Of a stretch of DNA of 64,000 nt, positions 1 through 6,522 are shown one piece after another. This stretch comes from Bacillota bacterium. GTDB taxonomy: Bacteria; Bacillota; Clostridia; Lachnospirales; Lachnospiraceae. The notes beneath the pieces were generated by a model. The model saw nothing but the letters and a program-made list of their open reading frames with translations, was not told the DNA's origin and did not search any database. The stretch's first letter is position 1, and the number at the start of each line of letters is the position of its first letter. The stretch is from assembly GCA_023458035.1 (NCBI GenBank), contig JAEXAX010000015.1:25055-89054 (forward strand), written 5' to 3'. Both the position numbers and the translations under genes were made by a program.

Positions 1-261
1 ATCGTTTCGGTCGGGAATCAGACCGGTGAGGGTTGGTTTTTAACCGGAGAGATGCTGGAATTGATTCATAACGGCGTTCCGAATATCGTTTGTACACAGC
101 CGTTCGGTTGTCTGCCGAATCATATCGTCGGCAAGGGCGTTATCAAGGAACTGCGTCGACTGCATCCGGGAACCAATATCGTGGCCATTGACTACGATCC
201 GGGGGCCAGCGAGGTCAACCAGTTGAACCGGTTGAAATTAATGTTGGCAAATGCCAAATAG
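1..261 (+). CDS. 2-hydroxyacyl-CoA dehydratase activase-type protein (C-terminal end only)
   Basis: The frame is open from base 1, so the gene begins outside the window and only the last 86 residues are visible. The visible part (NQTGEGWFLTGEM, then QPFGCLPNHIVGKG, then a DYDPGASEVNQLNR segment) matches from memory the C-terminal end of the large BadF/BadG/HgdC-related proteins of clostridia, which join an ATPase activator to a dehydratase-like iron-sulfur region. The Cys in PFGCLPNH could be a cluster ligand. The physiological substrate of most members is unknown. The next gene starts 11 bp after the stop, so the two may be co-transcribed. Family assignment is fairly sure; function is not. 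Confidence 0.7.
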   Translation: MVSVGNQTGEGWFLTGEMLELIHNGVPNIVCTQPFGCLPNHIVGKGVIKELRRLHPGTNIVAIDYDPGASEVNQLNRLKLMLANAK

Positions 262-271
262 GGGGAAGGTT

Positions 272-1138
272 ATGAGTGGAGAGTTGCTGATATGGCTGGC
301 ATATTTTTACAGCTATTGTTTTCTGGGCTGGGTCTGGGAGACGATTTATGTTTGGATTGCCGACCGAAAGCCTTCAAACAGAGGCTTTTTGATTGGCCCG
401 GTGATACCGCTTTACGGCTTCGGAGCCTGCGCTCTGTTATTGATCGTCAGTCGGCTGGGAAATGGTGTGGTTACCTTGTTTTTGCTCGGTTTTGTCGGCG
501 CCAGCCTGCTGGAACTGATAACCGGCGTTGTGATGGAACGGATCTTTGAAACAAAATACTGGGATTATTCACATCTGCCGCTGAATTTCAAGGGTTATAT
601 CTGTCTGCCGATCTCGATCGGCTGGGGTGTGTTTTCGACGGTTTTGATCAGGGTGGTTCATCCGATCGTCAGCGGGACCGTTCAAATGATTGAAATAGAC
701 AGGCTGCGCCTGGCTTTGATCGTCAGCAGCATCCTGTTTGTTATTGATGTCATATATTCCACCCTGGAGGCCATTGATCTGCGTGAGCTGCTGGCCAAGC
801 AGCTGGCTTATACAAAGGAAAAATTCCGCCTGGAAAACCGTTTGTCCTATTTGACAGAGTTACGCGATAGGGCGGTGGACGGATTGAAGAATGCACCGGG
901 GAAGGCGGTCGGTTCCATCAGGGAGATGCCGAGTCGTGCCAGCTCCGGTCTACGTGACATCGAAGAAGAAATAACGAATCTGAAGCAGGAATTGAGCCGT
1001 ATCACGAATTCCTGGCAGAAGGAAATCGGCAGGAAGCTGCGGGCAGGTTTGCGTGCTCTGCGCCGTAACCCGCATACCAGCTCCAAGCGTTATTCTTTCG
1101 GACTGGAGGAAATCAAGAAGTTTTTACAAAGAAAATAA
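272..1138 (+). CDS. CmpB-type integral membrane protein (putative ABC-transporter type IV family)
   Basis: A 288-residue protein whose N-terminal half has about five membrane segments (roughly residues 5-25, 40-60, 65-90, 112-135, 150-170), followed by a charged, helical, probably cytoplasmic tail rich in Glu, Lys and Arg (about 185-288). The motifs FLGWVWET, NRGFLIGP and WDYSHLPLNFKGYICL are typical of the Firmicute family labelled putative ABC-transporter type IV (CmpB). No ATPase is encoded beside it and the transport label is only a family name. The start at 272 is chosen over an in-frame ATG at 251 because GGGGGAAGG lies just upstream of 272 and the earlier ATG overlaps the previous gene. 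The long charged tail may make contacts in the cytoplasm; the role is unknown. Confidence 0.75.
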   Translation: MSGELLIWLAYFYSYCFLGWVWETIYVWIADRKPSNRGFLIGPVIPLYGFGACALLLIVSRLGNGVVTLFLLGFVGASLLELITGVVMERIFETKYWDYSHLPLNFKGYICLPISIGWGVFSTVLIRVVHPIVSGTVQMIEIDRLRLALIVSSILFVIDVIYSTLEAIDLRELLAKQLAYTKEKFRLENRLSYLTELRDRAVDGLKNAPGKAVGSIREMPSRASSGLRDIEEEITNLKQELSRITNSWQKEIGRKLRAGLRALRRNPHTSSKRYSFGLEEIKKFLQRK

Positions 1139-1217
1139 GATGAGAAGAGGATAGACAACGGTTGCTGTTCCTTTTTGTCTTTGTGAAGCAAGCCTAAACA
1201 AGCCTGGGGAGGAGCTT

Positions 1218-1772
1218 ATGTTGCAAAATTGGGATGAACTATTATTGCGGGGGATTCGTGATCTGTTTCGAGTGCCGGCTCTGGACGGTATTTGGGCCGG
1301 GATCAGCTTTTTCGGCAATGCCGGCTGGATCTGGATCGTGCTGGCGGCCGGCCTGCTGTTGTTTCGTCAGACCAGAGCGCGAGGGTTATATATCAGTGCC
1401 GGCCTACTGTTAGATCTGGTTGTAGTTAACGGCCTCCTAAAGAACCTGATCGCACGCGCCAGACCGTATGATGTCATGACAGATTGGCTGCCGTTGATTG
1501 CAAAGCCGCATGACTATTCGTTTCCGTCCGGGCATACAGCCGCTTCTTTTGTGGCCGCCTTTCTCTGTCGGAAGTTGCTGCCGAAGCGGTATTCCCTGCC
1601 GATCATGGTTCTGGCAGTGCTGATCGCATTCTCCAGACTGTATCTGGGTGTGCATTACCCGAGTGATGTGCTCGGCGGAGCGTTGCTCGGTTATGTGCTG
1701 GCCATGACGACACTATGGCTGGGCCGACGGGCAGAGCGAAAGCTGTCTTCTGCGAAGGAACAGATTTCCTGA
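1218..1772 (+). CDS. PAP2-family membrane phosphatase
   Basis: A 184-residue membrane phosphatase of the PAP2 superfamily, which acts on lipid phosphates such as undecaprenyl pyrophosphate or phosphatidylglycerol phosphate at the outer face of the membrane. All three signature motifs are present: K75-x6-R82-P83 (KNLIARARP), PSGH at 103-106, and SR(139-140)-x5-H146-x3-D150. H106 and H146 are the expected catalytic histidines. Five to six hydrophobic helices fit the family, and the length is usual. A GGGGAGG ribosome site lies 5-10 bp before the ATG. The substrate cannot be told from sequence; an undecaprenyl pyrophosphatase (BcrC-like) role is possible. Confidence 0.88.
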   Translation: MLQNWDELLLRGIRDLFRVPALDGIWAGISFFGNAGWIWIVLAAGLLLFRQTRARGLYISAGLLLDLVVVNGLLKNLIARARPYDVMTDWLPLIAKPHDYSFPSGHTAASFVAAFLCRKLLPKRYSLPIMVLAVLIAFSRLYLGVHYPSDVLGGALLGYVLAMTTLWLGRRAERKLSSAKEQIS

Positions 1773-1837
1773 TTTTTTGTCCGGAGCGGGGGTGAAAAAG
1801 CTGTAAAAAAATGGTGGTAAAAAAAATAAAAAAACTC

Positions 1838-1866
1838 TTGCATTATGAATTGAGCTATGCTAATAT
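1838..1866 (+). promoter_or_regulatory. Sigma-A promoter of the tRNA operon
   Basis: TTGCAT (1838-1843) and TAATAT (1861-1866) are 17 bp apart, and the -10 is preceded by TGC, giving an extended -10. It lies about 55 bp before the first tRNA. Confidence 0.8.
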
Positions 1867-1921
1867 ATGTATCTGTCAGGTGCTTAAGAACGAACCGAAA
1901 TCTTGAGTAACAGATACATTT

Positions 1922-2003
1922 GGATGGATTCCCGAGCGGCCAAAGGGGGCAGACTGTAAATCTGTTGTCGACGACTTCGAAGGTTCGAATCCTTCTCCAT
2001 CCA
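1922..2003 (+). tRNA. tRNA-Tyr (GTA)
   Basis: Acceptor stem GGATGGA pairs with TCCATCC and is followed by discriminator A; the T-loop GGTTCGAATCC is canonical. The anticodon loop CTGTAAA gives GTA at 1956-1958. The long variable arm (82 nt in total) is as expected for a bacterial class II tRNA-Tyr. CCA is not encoded. Confidence 0.96.
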
Positions 2004-2046
2004 TTTATGATCAGAGCGAATCTGGTTGTAGTGGTTACACGTCTTC

Positions 2047-2132
2047 GCCGGCGTGGCGGAACAGGCAGACGCACAGGACTTAAAATCCTGCGGGACTAAT
2101 CTCCCGTACCGGTTCGATTCCGGTCGCCGGCA
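2047..2132 (+). tRNA. tRNA-Leu (TAA)
   Basis: Acceptor GCCGGCG pairs with CGCCGGC, discriminator A. The anticodon stem-loop CAGGA-CTTAAAA-TCCTG gives TAA at 2081-2083. The long variable arm (CGGGACTAATCTCCCG) marks a class II tRNA. CCA is not encoded. Confidence 0.96.
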
Positions 2133-2158
2133 TTCGTCTGGCATTATGCGGATGGAAT

Positions 2159-2231
<73 letters not shown>

Positions 2232-2251
2232 CTAATCATTGAAATACCTTT

Positions 2252-2322
2252 GCGGGTGTAGTTCAATGGTAGAACACTAGCCTTCCAAGCTAGATACGTG
2301 GGTTCGATTCCCATCACCCGCT
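2252..2322 (+). tRNA. tRNA-Gly (TCC)
   Basis: Acceptor GCGGGTG pairs with CACCCGC, discriminator T. The stem-loop CTAGC-CTTCCAA-GCTAG gives anticodon TCC at 2284-2286. 71 nt, CCA not encoded. Confidence 0.95.
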
Positions 2323-2357
2323 TTTATCACAGATCCGAAATCGGAAGGGTGGTAAAC

Positions 2358-2393
2358 ACATCTGAGGATTGATAGTTTTCAATCTGAAGATGT
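2358..2393 (+). repeat. Long hairpin between two tRNA-Gly genes
   Basis: ACATCT-GAG-GATTGA (2358-2372) and TCAATC-TGA-AGATGT (2379-2393) form two 6-bp stems separated by a symmetric 3-nt internal loop, closed by a 6-nt loop. There is no T-tract after it, so it is not a classic terminator. It lies in the only long spacer (82 bp) of the tRNA operon and could be a processing element. Confidence 0.5.
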
Positions 2394-2404
2394 TTCATAT
2401 ATAT

Positions 2405-2476
2405 GCACGAGTGGCTCAGTGGTAGAGCATCGCCTTGCCAAGGCGAGGGTCGCGGGTTCGAATCCCGTCTCGTGCT
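2405..2476 (+). tRNA. tRNA-Gly (GCC)
   Basis: Acceptor GCACGAG pairs with CTCGTGC, discriminator T. The stem-loop TCGCC-TTGCCAA-GGCGA gives anticodon GCC at 2437-2439. CCA not encoded. Last tRNA of the operon, 24 bp before the terminator. Confidence 0.95.
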
Positions 2477-2499
2477 TTTTTTGTGGCCATTTATGGCTT

Positions 2500-2523
2500 G
2501 CTCCGGTATTCCGGAGCTTTTTT
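2500..2523 (+). terminator. Terminator of the tRNA operon
   Basis: Perfect 7-bp stem GCTCCGG/CCGGAGC with a TATT loop followed by six T (2518-2523). Confidence 0.9.
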
Positions 2524-2653
2524 AGTATCATTATATCATTGGATCGTGAAGGCGGTACAGCAGACTGCATCGGGGAGAGGAATCAATGACAGAACAAAAC
2601 GCAAAGCGTTTGAATATTGCACGCATTATGATATTTTAAGCGCTGGTCTTCCT

Positions 2654-2662
2654 TGCTATGAT
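2654..2662 (+). promoter_or_regulatory. Possible extended -10 promoter of the XRE regulator
   Basis: TGC-TATGAT (2654-2662) 23 bp before the ATG; only a weak -35 (TTTTAA) is seen. The same TGCTATGAT element recurs before the genes at 3554 and 12411. Confidence 0.35.
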
Positions 2663-2685
2663 ATCGGTAAAGAAAGGGAGATAGC

Positions 2686-3036
2686 ATGATGCAAAAAACA
2701 AAGAAACAGGGTGAACCGATCAATGTGGAGATAGGACAACGACTGAAAACAGTCAGGATCATGAACGGTTACACACAGGAAGAATTTGCGGAAGCGCTTT
2801 CGGTCAGTGTGGTACAATATAATCGTTTGGAGAATGGTTTATTCGCAATCGGACCGGATAAGCTGCGTGTCCTGTATAATTCCTATAAGATTTCACCGAC
2901 CTTTCTGGTAACCGGAGAACAGCCGGAGGTCCTGGATATTGAAGAGGTGCTGGTGAATGCCGATGTCGATAAGCGAAATGAAATTTTGCAGCGGGTATCG
3001 ACCTATCAACTGCAATTATTAAAACGCCGCATATAA
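2686..3036 (+). CDS. XRE-family (Cro/CI-type) helix-turn-helix regulator
   Basis: A 116-residue DNA-binding protein. The HTH region (about residues 15-75: IGQRLKTVRIMNGYTQEEFA, then ALSVSVVQYNRLENG) is a standard HTH_3 domain in which the QEEFAEAL and VVQYNRLENG helices form the motif. The rest is short and has no recognisable effector domain. The start may be 2686 or the adjacent ATG at 2689; GGGAGA sits 8-10 bp upstream. The next small gene begins 29 bp after the stop, so they may be one transcript. The regulatory target is unknown; no clear operator is seen nearby. Confidence 0.85.
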   Translation: MMQKTKKQGEPINVEIGQRLKTVRIMNGYTQEEFAEALSVSVVQYNRLENGLFAIGPDKLRVLYNSYKISPTFLVTGEQPEVLDIEEVLVNADVDKRNEILQRVSTYQLQLLKRRI

Positions 3037-3065
3037 CAGATGCCGATGGAACCGAGGTGACAGGG

Positions 3066-3404
3066 ATGAAAGGAGAATGGCGGCATGGTGAGACGATAGA
3101 AGGGCTGATGGCGAGGACAGGACCGACGATGGGAGCGGCAGTGCGCTATGGGGAACACGTGATAGCGGCGGAGTATTCCAGTCGGGGCTGCTATCGGGCG
3201 ATGGTGTATTTTTGTCCGAAAACTCAGGAAGAAGATGCTTTTATGGAACGTCCGTTGTTGCCGGAGCTTCAGCTTAAAGAGGACTTCACTGACAGCGGTC
3301 ATGCGATTCTGGCAGCGATCCAGAAACTGGCAGAGACAGAACGAACCGGGCATATGGTCGATGGCTGGGTTGACTATGATCAAGGCGATTATGGGGAAAT
3401 CTGA
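3066..3404 (+). CDS. Small hypothetical protein
   Basis: A 112-residue protein I do not recognise. It is acidic overall, with no signal peptide or membrane segment. One central stretch looks like a beta hairpin (YGEHVIAAEYSSRGCYRAMV), and the C-terminal part is predicted helical (about 75-100) and ends in an Asp/Tyr-rich tail. Codon use resembles that of its neighbours, and it follows the XRE gene by 29 bp, which supports it as a real gene. ATG 3066 is preferred to an in-frame GTG at 3057 because GAGGTG lies at 3055-3060. No function is proposed. Confidence 0.55.
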   Translation: MKGEWRHGETIEGLMARTGPTMGAAVRYGEHVIAAEYSSRGCYRAMVYFCPKTQEEDAFMERPLLPELQLKEDFTDSGHAILAAIQKLAETERTGHMVDGWVDYDQGDYGEI

Positions 3405-3419
3405 TAATGAAATTAGGAG

Positions 3420-3469
3420 AGAGTCGAAAAGGGATAGCTGTTGGCAGTTGGATCTCAGGCTCTTTTTTT
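3420..3469 (+). terminator. Probable terminator after the XRE/hypothetical pair
   Basis: AGAGTC (3420-3425) can pair with GGCTCT (3458-3463), with an inner CTG-TTGG-CAG hairpin, followed by a run of seven T from 3463. The stem is imperfect, so confidence is limited. Confidence 0.45.
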
Positions 3470-3499
3470 GTGCCAATGCTTGGCGGGGAAAATCAATGA

Positions 3500-3529
3500 T
3501 TGGCAGAAAAAAGAAAAATATGCTATGAT
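3500..3529 (+). promoter_or_regulatory. Promoter of the DUF1653 gene
   Basis: TTGGCA (3500-3505), 18-bp spacer, TGC-TATGAT (-10 at 3524-3529); 24 bp before the start codon. Confidence 0.55.
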
Positions 3530-3553
3530 GACCGAAGATCGAAAGGGGGATAT

Positions 3554-3838
3554 ATGAACGAACAAAGAATTCAAGCGGGAGATCTGGTACAGCATTTCAA
3601 ACGGGAATGGGCCGCGCCGGCAAGCCCGGATTATTTGTATCGGGTCATCGGCTTTGCCGAGCATACGGAGAGCGGGGAACCGCTGGTTGTTTATCAGGCG
3701 CTGTACGGAAGCGGCGGCCTGTATGCCAGACCATACGAGATGTTTATGAGTGAGGTCGATCGGACGAAATATCCCGAAGTTCGGCAGCGGTACCGATTTG
3801 AGGCAGTGAGAGTAATGACTGACAGGAACAAAATATGA
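3554..3838 (+). CDS. DUF1653-domain protein
   Basis: A 94-residue protein made almost entirely of one DUF1653 domain: VQHFKREW at the start, YRVIGFAEHTESGEPLVVYQ in the middle and LYARPYEMFMSEVD near the end. The fold is a small SH3-like beta barrel by family; no activity is established. The ATG at 3554 has an AAAGGGGGA site directly upstream; an in-frame ATG at 3500 would place the promoter inside the gene, so it was rejected. The metY gene follows 25 bp downstream and may be read through. Confidence 0.85.
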   Translation: MNEQRIQAGDLVQHFKREWAAPASPDYLYRVIGFAEHTESGEPLVVYQALYGSGGLYARPYEMFMSEVDRTKYPEVRQRYRFEAVRVMTDRNKI

Positions 3839-3863
3839 GCATCACAACGAGGAGGACGAGAGC

Positions 3864-5153
3864 ATGAATTACAACATTGAGACCAAATGTCTTCATGACG
3901 GGTGGAAACCGCAAAATGGTGAAGCCAGACAGCTGCCGATCTGGCAGAGTACGACGTTTAAATATGATAGCAGCGAGCACATGGGCAAATTATTTGATCT
4001 GGAAGCCAGCGGGTATTTCTATAGCCGTCTGCAAAACCCGACCAATGACCAGGTGGCAGCCAAGATCACCGCGTTGGAAGGGGGAGCGGCCGGTATGCTG
4101 ACATCCTCCGGGCAGGCCGCAAATTTTTATGCCATCTTTAATATCTGCGAAGCCGGTAGTCATATCTTGGCTTCATCCGCTATCTATGGGGGAACCTTTA
4201 ACCTGTTATCGGTGACCATGAAGAAGCTGGGGATCGAGTGTACGTTTGTTGATCAGACCCTGCCGCTTGCTAAGCTGCAGACCTATATTCGGCCGAATAC
4301 TCGGGTGATCTTTGGAGAAACCATAAGTAATCCGGGAGTACAGGTGCTGGATATCGAAAAATTTGCCCGGCTGGCCCATTCCAACCATTTGCCGCTGATT
4401 GTCGATAATACCTTTGCTACACCGATCAATTGTCGGCCGTTTGAATGGGGGGCGGATATCGTGACCCATTCCACCACCAAATATATGGACGGACACGGCG
4501 TCAGTGTCGGCGGTGTTATCATTGACAGCGGAAACTTTGATTGGATGGCCAAGCCGGAGCTCTTTCCGGGCCTGACAGAGCCGGATGCCTCTTATCATGG
4601 ACTGACCTATGCCTCGGCCTTTGGCAAAGGAGCATATATCACAAAGGCCACGGCGCAGCTGATGCGTGACTTGGGTTCCAGTCAGTCGCCTCAAAATGCG
4701 TTCTATATTAATCTCGGTCTGGAAACCCTGCATCTGAGAATGGAGCGGCATTGCAGTAATGCGCTGGCGATCGCCCGTTATCTGCAAGCCCATGATCAGG
4801 TGGCCTGGGTCAGCTATCCGGGACTGGAAAGTCATGCTTCCTATGAACTCGGGCAGAAATACTTACCCAAGGGCTCCTGCGGCGTACTTGCTTTCGGTGT
4901 CAAGGGTGATCGGGCGGCGGCTGTTCGATTCATGGATAGCCTGCAGCTGGTATCGATCGCGACCCATGTAGCGGACAGCAAAACCTGCCTGCTGCATCCG
5001 GCCAGTCATACCCACAGACAGTTGACGGATGAGCAGCTGACGGCAGCCGGGGTATCACCGGATCTGATCAGGTTGTCGGTTGGCATTGAAAATGTCGATG
5101 ATCTGCTGGCAGATATCGGCAGAGCCCTGGAGCAGGTGCAAAGTAGGGATTGA
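3864..5153 (+). CDS. metY: O-acetylhomoserine sulfhydrylase (aminocarboxypropyltransferase)
   Basis: A 429-residue PLP enzyme of the Cys/Met metabolism family. It joins O-acetylhomoserine with sulfide (or methanethiol) to give homocysteine (or methionine) in the cytosol. Features: YFYSRLQNPT near residue 51, SSGQAANFYA at 81-90 (phosphate-binding region), DNTFATP at 181-187 (the PLP-ring Asp) and the Schiff-base lysine K206 in THSTTKYMDG. The length and the insertion around 220-260 fit the MetY/Cys3-type sulfhydrylases better than the shorter cystathionine gamma-synthases and lyases. The ribosome site GAGGAGG lies 8 bp upstream. No S-box or T-box leader is visible in the 25-bp gap before it. 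Confidence 0.9.
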   Translation: MNYNIETKCLHDGWKPQNGEARQLPIWQSTTFKYDSSEHMGKLFDLEASGYFYSRLQNPTNDQVAAKITALEGGAAGMLTSSGQAANFYAIFNICEAGSHILASSAIYGGTFNLLSVTMKKLGIECTFVDQTLPLAKLQTYIRPNTRVIFGETISNPGVQVLDIEKFARLAHSNHLPLIVDNTFATPINCRPFEWGADIVTHSTTKYMDGHGVSVGGVIIDSGNFDWMAKPELFPGLTEPDASYHGLTYASAFGKGAYITKATAQLMRDLGSSQSPQNAFYINLGLETLHLRMERHCSNALAIARYLQAHDQVAWVSYPGLESHASYELGQKYLPKGSCGVLAFGVKGDRAAAVRFMDSLQLVSIATHVADSKTCLLHPASHTHRQLTDEQLTAAGVSPDLIRLSVGIENVDDLLADIGRALEQVQSRD

Positions 5154-5178
5154 CATACTACTGAAACCGTGGTATCCT
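5150..5178 (+). promoter_or_regulatory. Promoter of rplJL
   Basis: TTGACA (5150-5155), 17-bp spacer, TATCCT (5173-5178). The -35 overlaps the metY stop codon. Confidence 0.8.
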
Positions 5179-5185
5179 AATACAG

Positions 5186-5294
5186 GATTTTTACTGCCGA
5201 AGACAGCAGGTGCGAAAGCGTAAGATGGATATCGCCTGCCGAGGAAGAAATGATGGGATTCATATTCTCCTTGTCTTTGACAAGGAGTTTTTTT
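5186..5294 (+). ncRNA. Ribosomal protein L10 leader
   Basis: The untranslated region between promoter and rplJ contains the conserved L10-leader core CTGCCGAAGACAGCAGGTGC (5193 onward) and the matching GCCTGCCGAGG strand (5234 onward). L10, or the L10-(L12)4 complex, binds this structure in Firmicutes and represses rplJL. It ends in an intrinsic terminator, so control is probably by transcription attenuation. Confidence 0.85.
5267..5294 (+). terminator. Attenuator at the end of the L10 leader
   Basis: Perfect 9-bp stem CTCCTTGTC/GACAAGGAG with a TTT loop followed by seven T (5288-5294), 58 bp before rplJ. Confidence 0.88.
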
Positions 5295-5352
5295 ATTTTG
5301 AAAGCCCCTTTTGCGTGCAGTAGGATTTCATACTGAATAAGGAGGTGTAGAT

Positions 5353-5844
5353 ATGGCAAAGATTGAACAGAAGAAACCGGTTGTGGCTGAGATCTCAGAG
5401 CATATTCAGGATGCAGCCAGCGTTGTATTGGTAAACTACTGTGGTTTAACCGTAGAGCAGGATACCAGACTGCGTAAGTTGCTGAGAGAAGAAGGCATCG
5501 TTTACAAGGTATATAAAAATACCATGCTGAACTTTGCATTCAGCGGTACCCCGTGCGAGGCTTTGCAGCAGCATCTGGAAGGCCCGAACGCAGTAGCGAT
5601 CTCTAAAACTGATGCAACTGCGGCCGCCAGAATTATTTCTAAGTTCGCGAAGGAAGCTCCGGCTCTGGAGCTGATCGCCGGTGTTGTAGAAGGAAACTAC
5701 TACGACAACAAGGGCATGCAGGCGCTGGCCAACGTTCCGTCGAGAGAAGAGCTGCTCGGAAAGTTACTGGGAAGCATCCAGTCTCCGATTTCCAACTTGG
5801 CACGTGTGCTTAACCAGATCGCAGAAGCAAAAGCAGAGGCCTAG
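5353..5844 (+). CDS. rplJ: 50S ribosomal protein L10
   Basis: A 163-residue protein, the base of the ribosomal stalk that carries the L7/L12 dimers next to the elongation-factor site. The N-terminal globular domain has the expected SVVLVNYCGLTVEQDTRLRK and YKVYKNTMLNFA stretches, and the C-terminal helix that binds L7/L12 (about 130-163) ends AKAEA. The ribosome site AAGGAGGT is 6 bp upstream. It is followed after 61 bp by rplL, the conserved order in bacteria, and is controlled by the leader RNA upstream. Confidence 0.97.
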   Translation: MAKIEQKKPVVAEISEHIQDAASVVLVNYCGLTVEQDTRLRKLLREEGIVYKVYKNTMLNFAFSGTPCEALQQHLEGPNAVAISKTDATAAARIISKFAKEAPALELIAGVVEGNYYDNKGMQALANVPSREELLGKLLGSIQSPISNLARVLNQIAEAKAEA

Positions 5845-5905
5845 AAGGCCGCGGGCTGCATAGGCAGCCGACAAAACATACTATATGAAATAGGAGGAAT
5901 TTAAA

Positions 5906-6280
5906 ATGGCAAAGTTAACTGTAGCTGAGTTTATCGAAGCAATCAAGGAATTGTCTGTATTAGAATTAAATGATTTAGTAAAGGCTTGTGAGGAAGAGTT
6001 TGGTGTTTCCGCAGCAGCCGGTGTTGTTGTAGCAGCAGCCGGTGGCGCAGCTGAGGCGGCAGAAGAGAAGACCGAGTTCGACGTAGAGCTGACCGAGGTT
6101 GGACCGAACAAGGTTAAGGTTATCAAGGTTGTTCGTGAAGTAACCGGTTTGGGCCTGAAGGAAGCTAAGGAATTAGTTGACGGCGCTCCGAAGCTGGTTA
6201 AGGAGCAGGTAAGCAAGGAAGAGGCTGAAGAGCTGGCTAAGAAGTTTGAGGCTGAAGGCGCTAAGGCTACCCTGAAATAA
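5906..6280 (+). CDS. rplL: 50S ribosomal protein L7/L12
   Basis: A 124-residue stalk protein that recruits and activates translational GTPases. Residues 1-32 form the dimerisation domain (FIEAIKELSVLELNDLVKAC), followed by the Ala/Gly-rich hinge (about 37-55) and the C-terminal factor-binding domain (EKTEFDVEL to the end, with KVIKVVREVTGLGLKEAKEL). TAGGAGGAA precedes the start. Codon use is strongly biased, as for a highly expressed gene. Confidence 0.98.
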   Translation: MAKLTVAEFIEAIKELSVLELNDLVKACEEEFGVSAAAGVVVAAAGGAAEAAEEKTEFDVELTEVGPNKVKVIKVVREVTGLGLKEAKELVDGAPKLVKEQVSKEEAEELAKKFEAEGAKATLK

Positions 6281-6302
6281 TCTGATTCAGTATAAGGTAA
6301 GA

Positions 6303-6338
6303 ACGAGATCTGTAAGCATTTGCGGGTCTCGTTTTTTT
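6303..6338 (+). terminator. Terminator of rplJL
   Basis: ACGAGA (6303-6308) pairs with TCTCGT (6327-6332) and the stem extends inward through G-T pairs; seven T follow. Confidence 0.85.
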
Positions 6339-6412
6339 ATTTCAGGAGAAAGTGGAAAAGACTGCCGGGCCTGCTTTTCTTTTGATACAACAGGCATTGC
6401 CGTTTTTTTCGA

Positions 6413-6441
6413 TTGTGAAGCCGGCGGTTTTCGCCTATAAT
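6413..6441 (+). promoter_or_regulatory. Promoter of fbp
   Basis: TTGTGA (6413-6418), 17-bp spacer, TATAAT (6436-6441). It lies about 80 bp upstream of the chosen start at 6523. Confidence 0.75.
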
Positions 6442-6522
6442 GGAAAGAAAACTAAGGAAGTTTTCTGTCAAACAACTATGCAGCGGTCGGGACTAACCCG
6501 GTCCGAGCGAAAGGGGAAAGTC

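Noticed and set aside
3839..3863. S-box or T-box control of metY
   Set aside because: Only 25 bp separate it from the upstream gene, and no such leader is present.
6352..6522. N-terminal extension of fructose-bisphosphatase from an upstream ATG
   Set aside because: The stretch contains a good promoter (6413-6441), and the residues do not resemble the family; the start at 6523 has a ribosome site.
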